Positions 6,479 through 14,958 of a stretch of DNA of 18,036 nucleotides are shown one piece after another. The stretch spans positions 1 through 18,036 of the forward strand of contig PXRQ01000038.1 in assembly GCA_003022005.1 (NCBI GenBank), given 5' to 3'. The notes under the pieces are model-generated. The model ran no database searches. It saw only the letters and a program-made list of their open reading frames with translations, and was not told the DNA's origin. The position numbers and the translations under genes are program-made. The DNA comes from Halobacteriales archaeon QS_5_70_15 (GTDB taxonomy: Archaea > Halobacteriota > Halobacteria > Halobacteriales > Haloarculaceae). Position 1 is the stretch's first letter. Every line of letters begins with the position of its first letter.

Positions 6479-6504
6479 CACGCGTGGACGCTCGTCGCGG
6501 GGGA

Positions 6505-6511
6505 GAATAAC
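6505..6511 (-). promoter_or_regulatory. TATA-like box of the 95-aa hypothetical gene
   Basis: Minus-strand GTTATTC 27-33 bases upstream of ATG 6478. It is flanked by the short symmetry GGAG...CTCC, which could also be an operator half-site pair. Confidence 0.4.
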
Positions 6512-6580
6512 TCCGGCGCCGACGGGGTCTCCGCCAGCAAACAGCGCCCGCACGGGCGGGATTTCGGAGAAACGGTTGGC

Positions 6581-7698
6581 TCAGTCGACGCCCAGCTGCC
6601 TGGCGATGGTGTTGAGCTGTATCTCGTCGGTCCCCTCGACGATGCGGAGCAGACGGGCGGTCTCCAGGCTCTCCATGTACGGGTTGTCCTCGGAGAGCCC
6701 GTTGCCCCCGTGGACGCCGACGACGTCCTCCGCGACGTCGAAGAGGACGTTCGTACAGAGGTACTTCACGATGGAGGACTCCATGATGGCCCCATCGCCG
6801 CGGTCCATCTCCCAGGCGAGCCGCAGCCCGGCGGTGTCGGCGGCGTACTGCCGGGCCTTCCCGCGGGCGATCTTGTGCGAGATCCCCTGGAACTCCCCTA
6901 TCGGACGGCCGAACGCCTCGCCGGGCCGTCCTCGGTGCCGAGCACGCGGTCGGCCGGGACGCGGACGTCGTCGAGGATCACCTCGGCCTGTCGACCCTCC
7001 GCGCCGACGGCGTTGTTCAGCGAGCCGATCCCGTACTCGTCGTCCTTCACGAGAAAGCAGGTGATGCCGCCGTACCGGCCCGCCTCGTCCTGGGGAGTCG
7101 TGCGGGCGAACACCTGCAGGAAGTCCGCGTAGGGCGCGTTCGTGATCCACTGCTTCGTCCCGTTGATGACCCACTCCTCGCCCTCTCGCTCAGCGGTGGT
7201 CTCCATGCTGGGGGAGTCCGAGCCGGCCCCGGGTTCGGTCTGTGCGAAGCCCGTGGACTTCTCCGCCCGGACCACCGGCAGCAGGAACTCCTCGCGCTGG
7301 TCGCCCTCGGCCTGTACGAGCAGGGGTTTCGGCCCCTCCGGGCCGGCGAGGACGGCGTCGCTGAGGCCCGGCCCCATCGCGGCGAGGTGCTTCAGCGCCC
7401 GGTACCAGGTCACGTTCGAGACGCCCTCGCCCCCGTCCTCCTCGTCGAGGTTCATCGCGTAGAAGCCCGCCTCGGCCGACTTCCGCCGGACGGTCCCGAG
7501 GGCCTCCTGCACCTCGGGGACGAGGCGGCCGTCGTCCCGGTGTCGCTTGCGCTCGTTCGAGTAGGTCTCGCCCAGCTCCGCCTCGAGCGGCTCGACCTCG
7601 CTCTCGACGAACTCGTCGAGCGACTGCAGTATGAGCCGGGTCTCCTCGTCGGTCCCGAAGCTGACGCCGGCCGGGTCGGCGGCCTCCTGCGTAGCCAT
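6581..7698 (-). pseudogene. Acyl-CoA dehydrogenase with internal deletion and frameshift
   Basis: The N-terminal ~255 residues start at ATG 7698 and show the ACAD hallmarks TGFAQTEPGAGSD, WVINGTKQWIT and VILDDVRVPADRVLG. The frame then runs into an unrelated sequence and a stop near 6898. The C-terminal part continues in another frame from about 6925: EAFGRPIGEFQGISHKIA, GVHGGNGLSEDNP, then LLRIVEGTDEIQ, which holds the probable catalytic glutamate, to TGA at 6581. At the junction, VLGTEDG is followed almost directly by GEAFGRP. Intact relatives have about 43 residues between VLG and FGRP, so about 35 residues (roughly 105-110 bases) are missing as well as the frame. The lost helix carries part of the FAD/dimer contacts. 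The broken gene follows the acyl-CoA synthetase gene in the same direction, about 100 bases downstream. Family call is secure; deletion size is an estimate. Confidence 0.85.
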
Positions 7699-7718
7699 AC
7701 CCCCCCCTACAGTCGTAC

Positions 7719-7727
7719 GGTAATGAA
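7719..7727 (-). promoter_or_regulatory. TATA-like box of the broken ACAD
   Basis: Minus-strand TTCATTACC, 21-29 bases upstream of ATG 7698. It suggests that the damaged gene keeps a promoter of its own, separate from the synthetase gene upstream. Confidence 0.4.
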
Positions 7728-7799
7728 TCCCGGTGGGGGTCCCGGCCCCCGGCGCTCCGAGCCGTCCGTCTGCCGCCCCGGAGCGGCTCGCGTCCTCGA

Positions 7800-9434
7800 C
7801 TAGTCGTCGGCCGCACCCTCGCTGAGCGTGACGTGGTCGTACTGTTCCCTGAGCACCTTCTTGTCGAACTTGCCCGTGGACGTCCGGGGGATGGCGTCGA
7901 CGAACTCCACCTCGTCGGGCACCCACCAGGAGGGGAACCGCTCGTCGAGGTGCTGTCTGAGCTCCTCGGCGGTCGCCTCGCGGCCGTCCTTGAGCACCAC
8001 GCAGGCCATCGGGCGCTCCTGCCACTTCTCGTGGTCGACGCCGATGACCGTCGCCTCGGCGACCGCCTCGTGGGCCATCAGCTCGTTCTCCAGCTCGACG
8101 CTCGAGATCCACTCCCCGCCGGACTTGATCACGTCCTTCGTCCGATCGACGATGTCGATGTAGCCGTGCTCGTCCATCGTGGCGATGTCTCCCGTGCACA
8201 GCCAGCCGTCCTCCGTGAACGACTCGGCCTTGGCCTCCGGCCTGTGGTGGTACTCGTCGACGACCCAGGGCCCGCGGACCTGGAGTTCGCCGAACGCCTC
8301 GCCGTCGCACGGCACCTCGTTCCCGTCGTCGTCGATGATGCGCGTCTCGACCCCCGGAACGGGCATCCCGGCCTTCGCGCGGTAGGCGTACCGCGTCTCC
8401 GGGTCCTGTTCGGCGATCTCCTTGCGGAGGATCGACAGCGAGCCCAGCGGCGACATCTCCGTCATCCCCCAGCCCTGGATGATGGGGGCGTCGAACTCCT
8501 CGTCGTAGCGCCGGATGAGCGACTCGGGCGGGGCGCTCCCGCCGACCGTGAGCCGCTCGATGTTCGAGATATCAGTACCGGGGTTCTCCTCCAGGTAGTT
8601 CGCCATCTCGAGCCAGATGGTCGGCACGGCCGCCGACATCGTCACCTCCTCGGCGTCGATGAGTTCGGCGATCGGGCCGGGGTCGGTGTGGACGTCCGGG
8701 AGCACCTGCTTGGCGCCGACGAACGTCGCCGCGTACGGGAGCCCCCAGCCGTTGGCGTGGAACATCGGCACCACCGGGAGGACGACGTCGGACTCGCTGA
8801 TCCCGTTCGCGTCGACGTGGCCGGCCATCGCGCTGTGGAGGTAGACCCCCCGGTGGGAGTAGGAGACGCCCTTGGGCTTGCCGGTCGTCCCCGAGGTGTA
8901 GCACATGCCACACGCCTCCTCCTCGTCGATCTCGGGGAACCCGTAGTCGGTCGACTGCTCGGCGAGGAGGTCCTCGTACGCGACCACCGGCTCCAGCGAG
9001 CAGTCCTCCGGGACGGCCTCGCCCATGACGACGTACTGCTCGACGGTCTCCAGTTCGGGGGCGTTGGCCTCGACGACCTCCAGCAGCGCCGGGTCGACGA
9101 ACACCACCCTGTCCGCGGCGTCATTGATGATGTACTGGAAGTGCTCGGCGGGGAGCCGCGGGTTGCACATGTGGGTCGACCGGCCGGTGCAGGGCGGCCC
9201 GAAGTAGAGCTCGAGGTGGCGGTAGTTGTTCATCGCCACGGTCGCCACCCGCTCGCCCCGTTCGACGCCGAGGTCGTCGAGCGCACCGGCGAGCTGTCGG
9301 ACCCGCCCGTCGAGGTCGGCGTACGTGTACCGGTGGATGCGCCCGTCCGTGGTCCTCGTCACGATCTCGCGGTCCGGAAAGAGGTCGACGGCGCGCTCGA
9401 GGAGCTTGTCGAGGGTGAGCTGGACGTCCATCAT
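7800..9434 (-). CDS. AMP-forming fatty acyl-CoA synthetase
   Basis: A 544-residue ANL-superfamily ligase, full length for medium/long-chain acyl-CoA synthetases. It contains the phosphate-binding loop YTSGTTGKPKGVSYSHRG (about 179-196), PMFHANGWGLPY, the A5 motif GWGMTE, the ribose-binding TGD, the hinge-region RTKDVIKSGGEWISS and the C-terminal catalytic lysine in TGKFDKK (Lys522). It converts fatty acid, ATP and CoA to acyl-CoA, AMP and pyrophosphate in the cytosol. Motif WGLPY and the HTDPGP region fit the medium-chain/long-chain clade rather than acetyl-CoA synthetase. No lesion is apparent. ATG 9434 is followed by a second ATG at 9431, and either could be used. The broken ACAD lies downstream on the same strand, and the divergent CoA-transferase starts 139 bases away. 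Confidence 0.92.
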   Translation of the reverse strand: MMDVQLTLDKLLERAVDLFPDREIVTRTTDGRIHRYTYADLDGRVRQLAGALDDLGVERGERVATVAMNNYRHLELYFGPPCTGRSTHMCNPRLPAEHFQYIINDAADRVVFVDPALLEVVEANAPELETVEQYVVMGEAVPEDCSLEPVVAYEDLLAEQSTDYGFPEIDEEEACGMCYTSGTTGKPKGVSYSHRGVYLHSAMAGHVDANGISESDVVLPVVPMFHANGWGLPYAATFVGAKQVLPDVHTDPGPIAELIDAEEVTMSAAVPTIWLEMANYLEENPGTDISNIERLTVGGSAPPESLIRRYDEEFDAPIIQGWGMTEMSPLGSLSILRKEIAEQDPETRYAYRAKAGMPVPGVETRIIDDDGNEVPCDGEAFGELQVRGPWVVDEYHHRPEAKAESFTEDGWLCTGDIATMDEHGYIDIVDRTKDVIKSGGEWISSVELENELMAHEAVAEATVIGVDHEKWQERPMACVVLKDGREATAEELRQHLDERFPSWWVPDEVEFVDAIPRTSTGKFDKKVLREQYDHVTLSEGAADD

Positions 9435-9544
9435 GGTCTGTCGTGCGGTTCGGAAGCGCGTGGCAAGATGTTTTCCCCGTCCTGCGGGACGGTTTCCACG
9501 CCGCGACCGGGCTCGTGTCGCCCGTCGGGGCGTCGTCGACAGGT

Positions 9545-9550
9545 GTTAAG
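9545..9550 (+). promoter_or_regulatory. TATA-like box of the CoA-transferase/LLM operon
   Basis: GTTAAG 24-29 bases upstream of ATG 9574, at leaderless distance. It is the only promoter-like element seen for the two-gene operon that follows. Confidence 0.45.
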
Positions 9551-9573
9551 TCACCCCACGTACACCCCGTCGT

Positions 9574-10767
9574 ATGCGACTCGACGACGTACGCGTGATA
9601 GACCTGACCACGCTCCTGCCGGGCCCGTACGGGACACAGCTCCTCGCGGACCTCGGCGCGGACGTGGTGAAGGTGGAGCCCGCCGACGCCGGGGACAACG
9701 CGCGGCACACCCCGCCGCTGACCGACGAGGGCCACGGCGCGCTGTTCGACGCCGTGAACCGGGGAAAGCGGAGCATCGCGCTGGACCTGAAGGACGAGCG
9801 GGGCCGCGAGGCGCTGTACGAACTCGTCGCCACCGCCGACGCCTTCCTCGAGCAGTTCCGGCCGGGCGTCGTCGACCGCCTCGGCGTCGACTACGACACT
9901 CTGCTCGAGCACAACCCCGACCTCGTCTACTGTTCGCTGTCGGGCTACGGCCAGTCCGGGCCGAAGTCCGGGAAGGCGGCCCACGACCTGAACTACATCG
10001 GGCTCGCGGGGCTGCTCGACATGACCCGCCAGTCCGAGGCCGAGAAGCCCCAGATGCCGGGCTACCCCATCGCGGACATGGCCGGCGGGGTGTTCGCCGC
10101 CTTCAGCGTCGTCTGTGCGCTGCTCGACCGCGAACTCGGCGGTCCGGGCGGGGACGAAGGGGGCGGGGAGTACATCGACTGCTCGCTGACCGACCCCGTG
10201 CTCTCGTTCGCCCAGAGCGTCGCCCCGAGCGCGTTCATGGGGGAGGACCCCCGGCCGGGCGAGACGGCCCTGACCGGCGGCTACCCGTGGTACGACGTCT
10301 ACGAGTGCGCCGACGGTCGCTACGTCACTATCGCGGCGCTCGAACCGGATTTCTGGCGGGGGTTCTGCGAGGCGGTCGACCGCGAGGACCTGCTGGAGCA
10401 CCACATGACCGACGACGACGCCGAACGCGCGGCGCTCCGCGAGGAGCTGGAGTCGCTGTTCGCCTCCCGGACCCGCGACGAGTGGGTCGAGGCCATCGGC
10501 GACGCCGACGCGACCGTCGACGGCGTCTACACCCCCGCCGAGGCGTTCGAGCACCCGCAGGTCGAGGCGATGGGCATCGCCGAGGAGCGCGAGGGCTCGC
10601 TCCCGCGGGTCGGCTTCCCCGCCCGCGGCCCGGGCGTCCCCGACGGCCCGCTCCGTGGTGCGCCGGGCCACGGCGAGCACACCGAGGAACTGCTCCGAGA
10701 GGTGGGTCTGGCCGCCTCCGACGTCGACGACCTCGCCGCGTCCGGCGTCGCGGGGGTGGGCCGATGA
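9574..10767 (+). CDS. Family III CoA transferase, alpha-methylacyl-CoA racemase-like
   Basis: A 397-residue CaiB/BaiF-fold protein. The N-terminal signature is VIDLTTLLPGPYGTQLLADLGADVVKVE (8-35). The active-site pair looks like the racemase AMACR: HDLNY with His137 and IADMAGG with Asp168, which match the human AMACR pattern GHDINY...LADFAGG. Plain CoA transferases of the family use the Asp alone. The enzyme probably epimerises 2-methylacyl-CoA thioesters, needed before oxidation of methyl-branched chains. CoA transfer between acids is the alternative. The C-terminus is rich in Gly/Pro/Arg around 345-365 but has no break. Its stop overlaps the start of the LLM oxidoreductase (ATGA), which indicates translational coupling and a shared pathway. 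Confidence 0.88.
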   Translation: MRLDDVRVIDLTTLLPGPYGTQLLADLGADVVKVEPADAGDNARHTPPLTDEGHGALFDAVNRGKRSIALDLKDERGREALYELVATADAFLEQFRPGVVDRLGVDYDTLLEHNPDLVYCSLSGYGQSGPKSGKAAHDLNYIGLAGLLDMTRQSEAEKPQMPGYPIADMAGGVFAAFSVVCALLDRELGGPGGDEGGGEYIDCSLTDPVLSFAQSVAPSAFMGEDPRPGETALTGGYPWYDVYECADGRYVTIAALEPDFWRGFCEAVDREDLLEHHMTDDDAERAALREELESLFASRTRDEWVEAIGDADATVDGVYTPAEAFEHPQVEAMGIAEEREGSLPRVGFPARGPGVPDGPLRGAPGHGEHTEELLREVGLAASDVDDLAASGVAGVGR

Positions 10768-11768
10768 CCGACGCCGTTCCCGGACTGTTGCTCCCTGACA
10801 CGGGCGGCGAGCCGGTCGAGATGGGGCTCCGCGCCGAGGAGCTCGGCTACGAGGCGGCGTGGATGGGCGAGCTCTGGGGGACGAGCTCCGTGGTCGCACT
10901 GACCGAACTCGCCGTCCGCACGGACCGGATCGGCCTCGGGACGGCCATCGTCAACGTCTTCTCGCGGACGCCCGCGGTGCTGGCGATGACGGCTGCGACG
11001 CTCGACCGCACCGCCGAGGGCCGGTTCAAACTCGGCGTCGGGACCTCGACGGAGAAGGCCGTCGAGGACCTCCACGGGATGGACTGGTCGGACCCGAACC
11101 CGGTACGGGGAGCCCACGAGACCATCGAGCTCACCAAGCAGTTCCTCGGGGATGGCGGCCGCGTCGAGTACGACGGCCATGTGTTCGAGGTCGCGGACTT
11201 CCCGTCGCTCGACGCCGACGTCCCGGTCTACCACGCCGCGCTCGGGAAAGCCAACAGGCGGGTGGTCGCCCGGCTCGCCGACGGGTGGATGCCCCACAAC
11301 GTCCCGTTCCCGGACCTGGCGGAGTCGTTCGAGTACGTCGCCGAGCACGCCCGCGAGGCCGGCCGCGACCCGGACGACATCTCGGTCGCGCCGTACGTCC
11401 CCGCGGCGGTCGACGACGACGCGGCGGAGGCCCGCGACGCCGTCCGCGGCCACCTCGCGTACTACGTCGGGAGCGGGCGGGGCTACGAGCGGGCCGTCGC
11501 GACGCGGTTTCCCGACGAAGCGAGCGAGATCGCCGCCCACTGGCGGGGGGACGGCCGCGAGCGCGATCGGGCGGCCGCGAAGGGGGCGGTCACCGACGAG
11601 ATGGTCGAGGCGCTCGGCGTCGCCGGCACGCCCGAGACCGCCCGCGAGCAGCTGCGGAAGCTGCTGAGGATGGAGATCATGGACGAGCCGCTGGTCGCCA
11701 TCCCGCAGAACGCCTCCAAGGAGATGGTCGACCGGACCGTCGAGGAGCTCTCCCCCGAGCGGCTGTAG
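10764..11768 (+). CDS. LLM-class flavin/F420-dependent oxidoreductase
   Basis: A 334-residue luciferase-like TIM-barrel protein. Recognisable parts are the N-terminal strand PGLLLPD, the helix-strand EELGYEAAWMGE, the conserved TDRIGLGTAIVNVFSRTPAVLAMTAATLD segment, GRFKLGVGTST (the cofactor phosphate region) and VYHAALGKANRRVVARLADGWMP. The C-terminal GTPETAREQLRKL is typical of F420-dependent members. In haloarchaea most such enzymes are thought to use F420, but FMN cannot be excluded. The substrate is unknown. The tight ATGA coupling to the AMACR-like gene suggests it reduces or oxidises an acyl-CoA or related intermediate of that pathway, which is inference. The start is the ATG in ATGA at 10764. 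It converges with the decarboxylase pseudogene (21-base gap). Confidence 0.88.
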   Translation: MTDAVPGLLLPDTGGEPVEMGLRAEELGYEAAWMGELWGTSSVVALTELAVRTDRIGLGTAIVNVFSRTPAVLAMTAATLDRTAEGRFKLGVGTSTEKAVEDLHGMDWSDPNPVRGAHETIELTKQFLGDGGRVEYDGHVFEVADFPSLDADVPVYHAALGKANRRVVARLADGWMPHNVPFPDLAESFEYVAEHAREAGRDPDDISVAPYVPAAVDDDAAEARDAVRGHLAYYVGSGRGYERAVATRFPDEASEIAAHWRGDGRERDRAAAKGAVTDEMVEALGVAGTPETAREQLRKLLRMEIMDEPLVAIPQNASKEMVDRTVEELSPERL

Positions 11769-11789
11769 TCGGGCTCCCGTCCGCGGAGG

Positions 11790-12952
11790 CTACCAGTCCG
11801 TATCGTCCTGCTCTACGGCGAGGGAGCCGTCGACGCCGCCGAGGAGCCGGTCGAGGACCGCCTCGTCCGTGTGCGGGTTGAGGAGCACCGCACGGAGCCA
11901 CTTCGACCCACGATAGGTCGGCAGCGACAGGTAGACGTCCTGCTCGGACAGGTGGTGGTCACGGAGCGCCCCGTTGAGCGCGTCCAGGTCCGAGCGGGCG
12001 TCCGACTCGGCGCGGAAGCAGACGATGTTGGTCCCGGGCGTGCTCGCGAGTGCGAGCGACTCGCGTGCCTCGATACCGCGACCAGGTGATCGGTCAGCCG
12101 GTAGCTCTCCTCGACGAGCTGCTCGATCCCCCGCCGGCCGAGGTGGCCGAGCGTCAGCCAGCAGTTCAGGACGTCGGCGTGTCGCGTCCCCCGGACCGTC
12201 AGTTCGCCGAGGTTCGGCGGCCCGTCGCGGTCCACGTACGGCGCGCCGACGCGGAACGACGCCTCGAGGGACGTCCGGTCCGAGAGCAGCAGCGTCGCGC
12301 AGGTCTTGGCGACGTAGCACCACTTCTGGGGGTTGAACGTCACGGAGTCGGCCCGCTCGACGCCGTCGAGCAGGTGGCGGTGGGACGCCGAGAACACGAG
12401 CGCCCCGCCGTAGGCCGCGTCGATGTGGAACCAGAGCTCCCGCTCGGCGGCCACGTCGGCGGTCTCGACGAGGGGGTCGACGTTGCCGGTCGTCGTGGTT
12501 CCGGCGGTGGCGACCACGCAGAACGGGTCCCGGCCGTCGTCGCTCGCGGTCGCCACCGCCTCGCGGAGGGCGTCGGGGTCCATCCGCGAATCGGGGTCCG
12601 TGGCGACCGGACGGACGGCGTCGGTTCCGAGGCCGCGCACCATCGCCGCCTTCCGGAGGGAGGTGTGTGCGACCTCGGAGGCGAACAGGACGGGGTCGTC
12701 CCCGCCGAGGCCGGTCGCCTCGACGTCGAGGGCCCGGTTGCGCGCGACGGCGAGCGCCTGCAGGTTCGCCAGGCTCCCGCCGCTGGTCGTCACCCCGCCC
12801 GGCTCGGGTCCGAGACCGAACGTCCCTGCCAGTTCCCGGCAGAGGTCGACCTCGAGCTCGGAGAGGACGGCCTCGCTCAGTTCGCGGACCGCATCGGCGT
12901 TCGCCCCGTCCGGGGCGACGAACGCCGTTTCGGGGAGTTCGTTCCTGCGCAT
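11790..12952 (-). pseudogene. PLP-dependent (group II) decarboxylase with frameshift and probable internal deletion
   Basis: From ATG 12952 the frame shows group II decarboxylase features: [14 protein letters not shown] (54-67), the PLP-stacking His96 in [16 protein letters not shown] with Asp178, and the PLP lysine in FNPQKW (Lys210). At about 12075-12080 the frame fails. The homologous continuation ([20 protein letters not shown], then [22 protein letters not shown]) lies in another minus frame ending at 11790. Adding one base in the G-run there would restore a smooth join (LVAGIEAR), so this is a 1-base deletion or a sequencing error. In addition, only about 30 residues precede [11 protein letters not shown], where relatives have about 100 or more including a substrate/PLP contact region. 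An in-frame deletion after residue ~30 is therefore likely. The substrate of the parent enzyme (tyrosine, glutamate, aspartate, diaminobutyrate) cannot be assigned. Confidence 0.8.
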
Positions 12953-13019
12953 TCGGTGCTCGAACCGAGCCGTCCGGGGTGCTCGTGCCTTCGGCCGAAT
13001 CGACCGGCGGACCCGCGGA

Positions 13020-13934
13020 TCAGTCGCCCGGCTCGGGCCGGCGTGCGTCGCTCGCAAGCTCCGCGACCGCCCGCCGCTTGAGGACGAGGAACCCGCAGGC
13101 GACGACCCCGAACCCGGCTAGCGTGAGGACGGTGATCGACTCCCCGAGGAGGGACACGCCGGCGACTGTCGCGACGACCGGCACGAGGTACGCGATGAGC
13201 GAGGTCTCCAGCGCCCCGCGCAGTTCGAGCAGGCTGAAGTAGACGAAGAAGGCCAGCGCCGTGGCGAACACGCCGAGGTAGAGGACGGCGGCAGCTCCGA
13301 GAGGGGTGTCCGGGAGCCCGAACGGTTCGCCGACGGCGGCGCTCGTGGCGTGCAACAGTACCCCACCGAGCCCCATCGACCAGCCCGAGAGCGCCGCGCG
13401 GTCCAGCGTCGGTCCTGCCCGCTGGATCAGGACGCCCCCGAGCGCGACGCTGGCCACCTGCCCGAGTATCAGGAGCCGACCGACGCTCGACCCGAGGAGG
13501 TTCGCCGGATCCGGACGGACGATGAGCGCAACGCCCAGGAAGCCGAGCAGGATGCCGACCGCCCCGGTCGGCGTGACCCGCTCCTCGGGGAGGAGCAGCA
13601 GCGCCCACAGCGACGTGGCGATGGGGACGAGGCTCTGCATTATCGCCGCGACCCCCGAGGGAACGGTCTGCTGGCCGACGAACTGTAGACCGTTGCCCGC
13701 GACGAGGAACACCCCGCCCGCGAGGACGGCGGCGAGGTCCGGGCGGGCGGTCGGCCGCCACTCCGTCGTCCGGGCGACCGCGTACGCGAGCAGGAGCACC
13801 GCGGCGATGTCGTAGCGGAACGCGGCGAACAGCACCGGCGGGAGGGTCCGGAGTCCGACGCTGATGGCCGGGAAGGAGAACCCCCAGACGACCGCGAGCA
13901 GGACGAACGGCGCGACGGCGACGAGTCTCCGCAC
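13020..13934 (-). CDS. DMT superfamily (EamA) transporter
   Basis: A 304-residue integral membrane protein with about ten hydrophobic segments arranged as two EamA repeats. The first begins [36 protein letters not shown] (15-50), followed by [36 protein letters not shown]. The second ends [33 protein letters not shown], with the conserved P-V-x-A-x-x-x-x-x-x-x-x-x-E pattern. DMT/EamA proteins usually export amino acids, amines or other metabolites; the substrate cannot be read. The start is GTG 13934, directly at the first membrane segment. The decarboxylase pseudogene starts 67 bases after the stop on the same strand, so the two probably formed an operon (decarboxylase plus exporter). Confidence 0.88.
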   Translation of the reverse strand: MRRLVAVAPFVLLAVVWGFSFPAISVGLRTLPPVLFAAFRYDIAAVLLLAYAVARTTEWRPTARPDLAAVLAGGVFLVAGNGLQFVGQQTVPSGVAAIMQSLVPIATSLWALLLLPEERVTPTGAVGILLGFLGVALIVRPDPANLLGSSVGRLLILGQVASVALGGVLIQRAGPTLDRAALSGWSMGLGGVLLHATSAAVGEPFGLPDTPLGAAAVLYLGVFATALAFFVYFSLLELRGALETSLIAYLVPVVATVAGVSLLGESITVLTLAGFGVVACGFLVLKRRAVAELASDARRPEPGD

Positions 13935-14057
13935 GTGACTCCGGACGCGGTCGCCCCTCCTAACGGTCGCGGTTTCCGGCCGGCGGATCCCGGCCTCCGG
14001 TCGGCGGGTCGATCACGCGAACGCCGGCCCGGCCCAGCCCGATCCGCCCGCCGCCGC
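13935..14057. other. Intergenic region between SDR and EamA genes
   Basis: No gene is seen. The minus strand carries CCGTTAGGAGG around 13954-13964, about 25 bases from the GTG start of the transporter; it could be a weak TATA-like element or a distant ribosome site. GC-rich short symmetries (GGCCGGCGG) are common here and not distinctive. Confidence 0.3.
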
Positions 14058-14843
14058 TCAGAACGAGAACAGGTCGATGCCGCCGGTGACGCCGACGACC
14101 TGCCCGGTGACGTAGGAGGCCTGCTCCGAACAGAGGTAGGCGATCAGGTTCGCGACGTCGGCCTCGCGGCCGAGTTTCCGCATCGGCGTCGCCTTCGCGA
14201 TGCGAGCGAAGTACTCGTCGACCTGCTCCAGTTCCTCGATGCTCATGTCCGCGAACTGCTCGACGACGATGTTCGGCGTGATGACGTTGGCGGTGACCCC
14301 CTTCTGTGCCCCCTCGAGCGCGAGGGTCTTGCCGAGCCCGATGAGCGCCGCCTTCGTCGCCGAGTAGGACGCCTGACCGAACCCCCCTTCCCAGCCGGCC
14401 ATCGAGGACATGTTGATGACCCGGCCCCACTCCCGCTCGAGCATGCCCGGGAACACCTCGCGGGTGATATTGAACGCGCCCGTGAGATTGATCGCGACGT
14501 CGCGGTCCCAGGTCTCGTAGGGGTAGTCCTTCACCTGCGAGCGGGCGTCGACCATCGCCGCGTTATTTATAAGGATGTCGATGCCGCCGGTCTCCTCCTC
14601 GAGGGCGGCGACGGTGTCCGCGACGTCCTCGCGGTCGGTCAGGTCACACTCGACCCCGTGGGCGGTTCCAGCGTACTCGGCGCCCTCGTTGATCTCGTCG
14701 GCGAGGGTCTGGGCGCCGTCCCCGTCGACGTCCAGGGCGACGACCTCGCAACCCTCCCTCGCGAGCACGCGGCAGTCCTCGCTCCCGATGCGTCCGGCGC
14801 CACCCGTGACTACGGCAGACTTGTCTCCGAGCCCGAAGTCCAT
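14058..14843 (-). CDS. Short-chain dehydrogenase/reductase (FabG-like)
   Basis: A 261-residue classical SDR, full length. The cofactor loop is TGGAGRIG (13-20). Acidic Asp38 at the end of strand beta2 (VALDVD) favours NAD(H) over NADP(H). NNAA (93-96) replaces the usual NNAG. The catalytic tetrad is Asn119, Ser147, Tyr160 and Lys164 (YSATK). The C-terminus VTGQVVGVTGGIDLFSF is family-typical. Likely reactions are oxidation of a 3-hydroxyacyl-CoA or another secondary alcohol, but SDR substrates are not predictable from sequence. It has its own TATA-like element and diverges from the membrane-protein gene. Its place near the acyl-CoA genes fits a beta-oxidation-type role without proving it. Confidence 0.9.
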   Translation of the reverse strand: MDFGLGDKSAVVTGGAGRIGSEDCRVLAREGCEVVALDVDGDGAQTLADEINEGAEYAGTAHGVECDLTDREDVADTVAALEEETGGIDILINNAAMVDARSQVKDYPYETWDRDVAINLTGAFNITREVFPGMLEREWGRVINMSSMAGWEGGFGQASYSATKAALIGLGKTLALEGAQKGVTANVITPNIVVEQFADMSIEELEQVDEYFARIAKATPMRKLGREADVANLIAYLCSEQASYVTGQVVGVTGGIDLFSF

Positions 14844-14868
14844 GACAGGGCGGCTATCCGGTGGGCTC

Positions 14869-14877
14869 GGTTAAGGG
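14869..14877 (-). promoter_or_regulatory. TATA-like box of the SDR gene
   Basis: Minus-strand CCCTTAACC 26-34 bases upstream of ATG 14843, at leaderless distance. It lies in the 115-base divergent region shared with the membrane-protein gene. Confidence 0.5.
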
Positions 14878-14921
14878 TTCCGACGGATGCAGGCGGACGG
14901 CGTCCCGTTCGGGGACGTCCG

Positions 14922-14930
14922 ATTTTACAT
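14922..14930 (+). promoter_or_regulatory. TATA-like box of the interrupted membrane-protein gene
   Basis: ATTTTACAT about 33 bases upstream of ATG 14959. It lies downstream of the alternative ATG 14887 and so argues for the shorter N-terminus. Confidence 0.45.
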
Positions 14931-14958
14931 ACACCGGCCACGGGGCTGGACCCACGAC

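Noticed and set aside
9121..10899. 592-aa minus-strand frame
   Set aside because: Antisense to the CoA transferase gene and out of frame with the start of the synthetase; no family motif.
7833..11768. 1311-aa plus-strand frame covering the synthetase, CoA transferase and LLM region
   Set aside because: Only the last 334 residues (from 10764) are real. The upstream part is antisense to the synthetase or out of frame with the CoA transferase and has the Arg/Pro/Gly-rich composition of GC-rich shadow frames.
11813..13057. Decarboxylase frame as one intact 414-aa protein
   Set aside because: The C-terminal ~85 residues in this frame are Arg/Ser/Thr-rich shadow sequence, while conserved C-terminal decarboxylase segments are found in the other frame.
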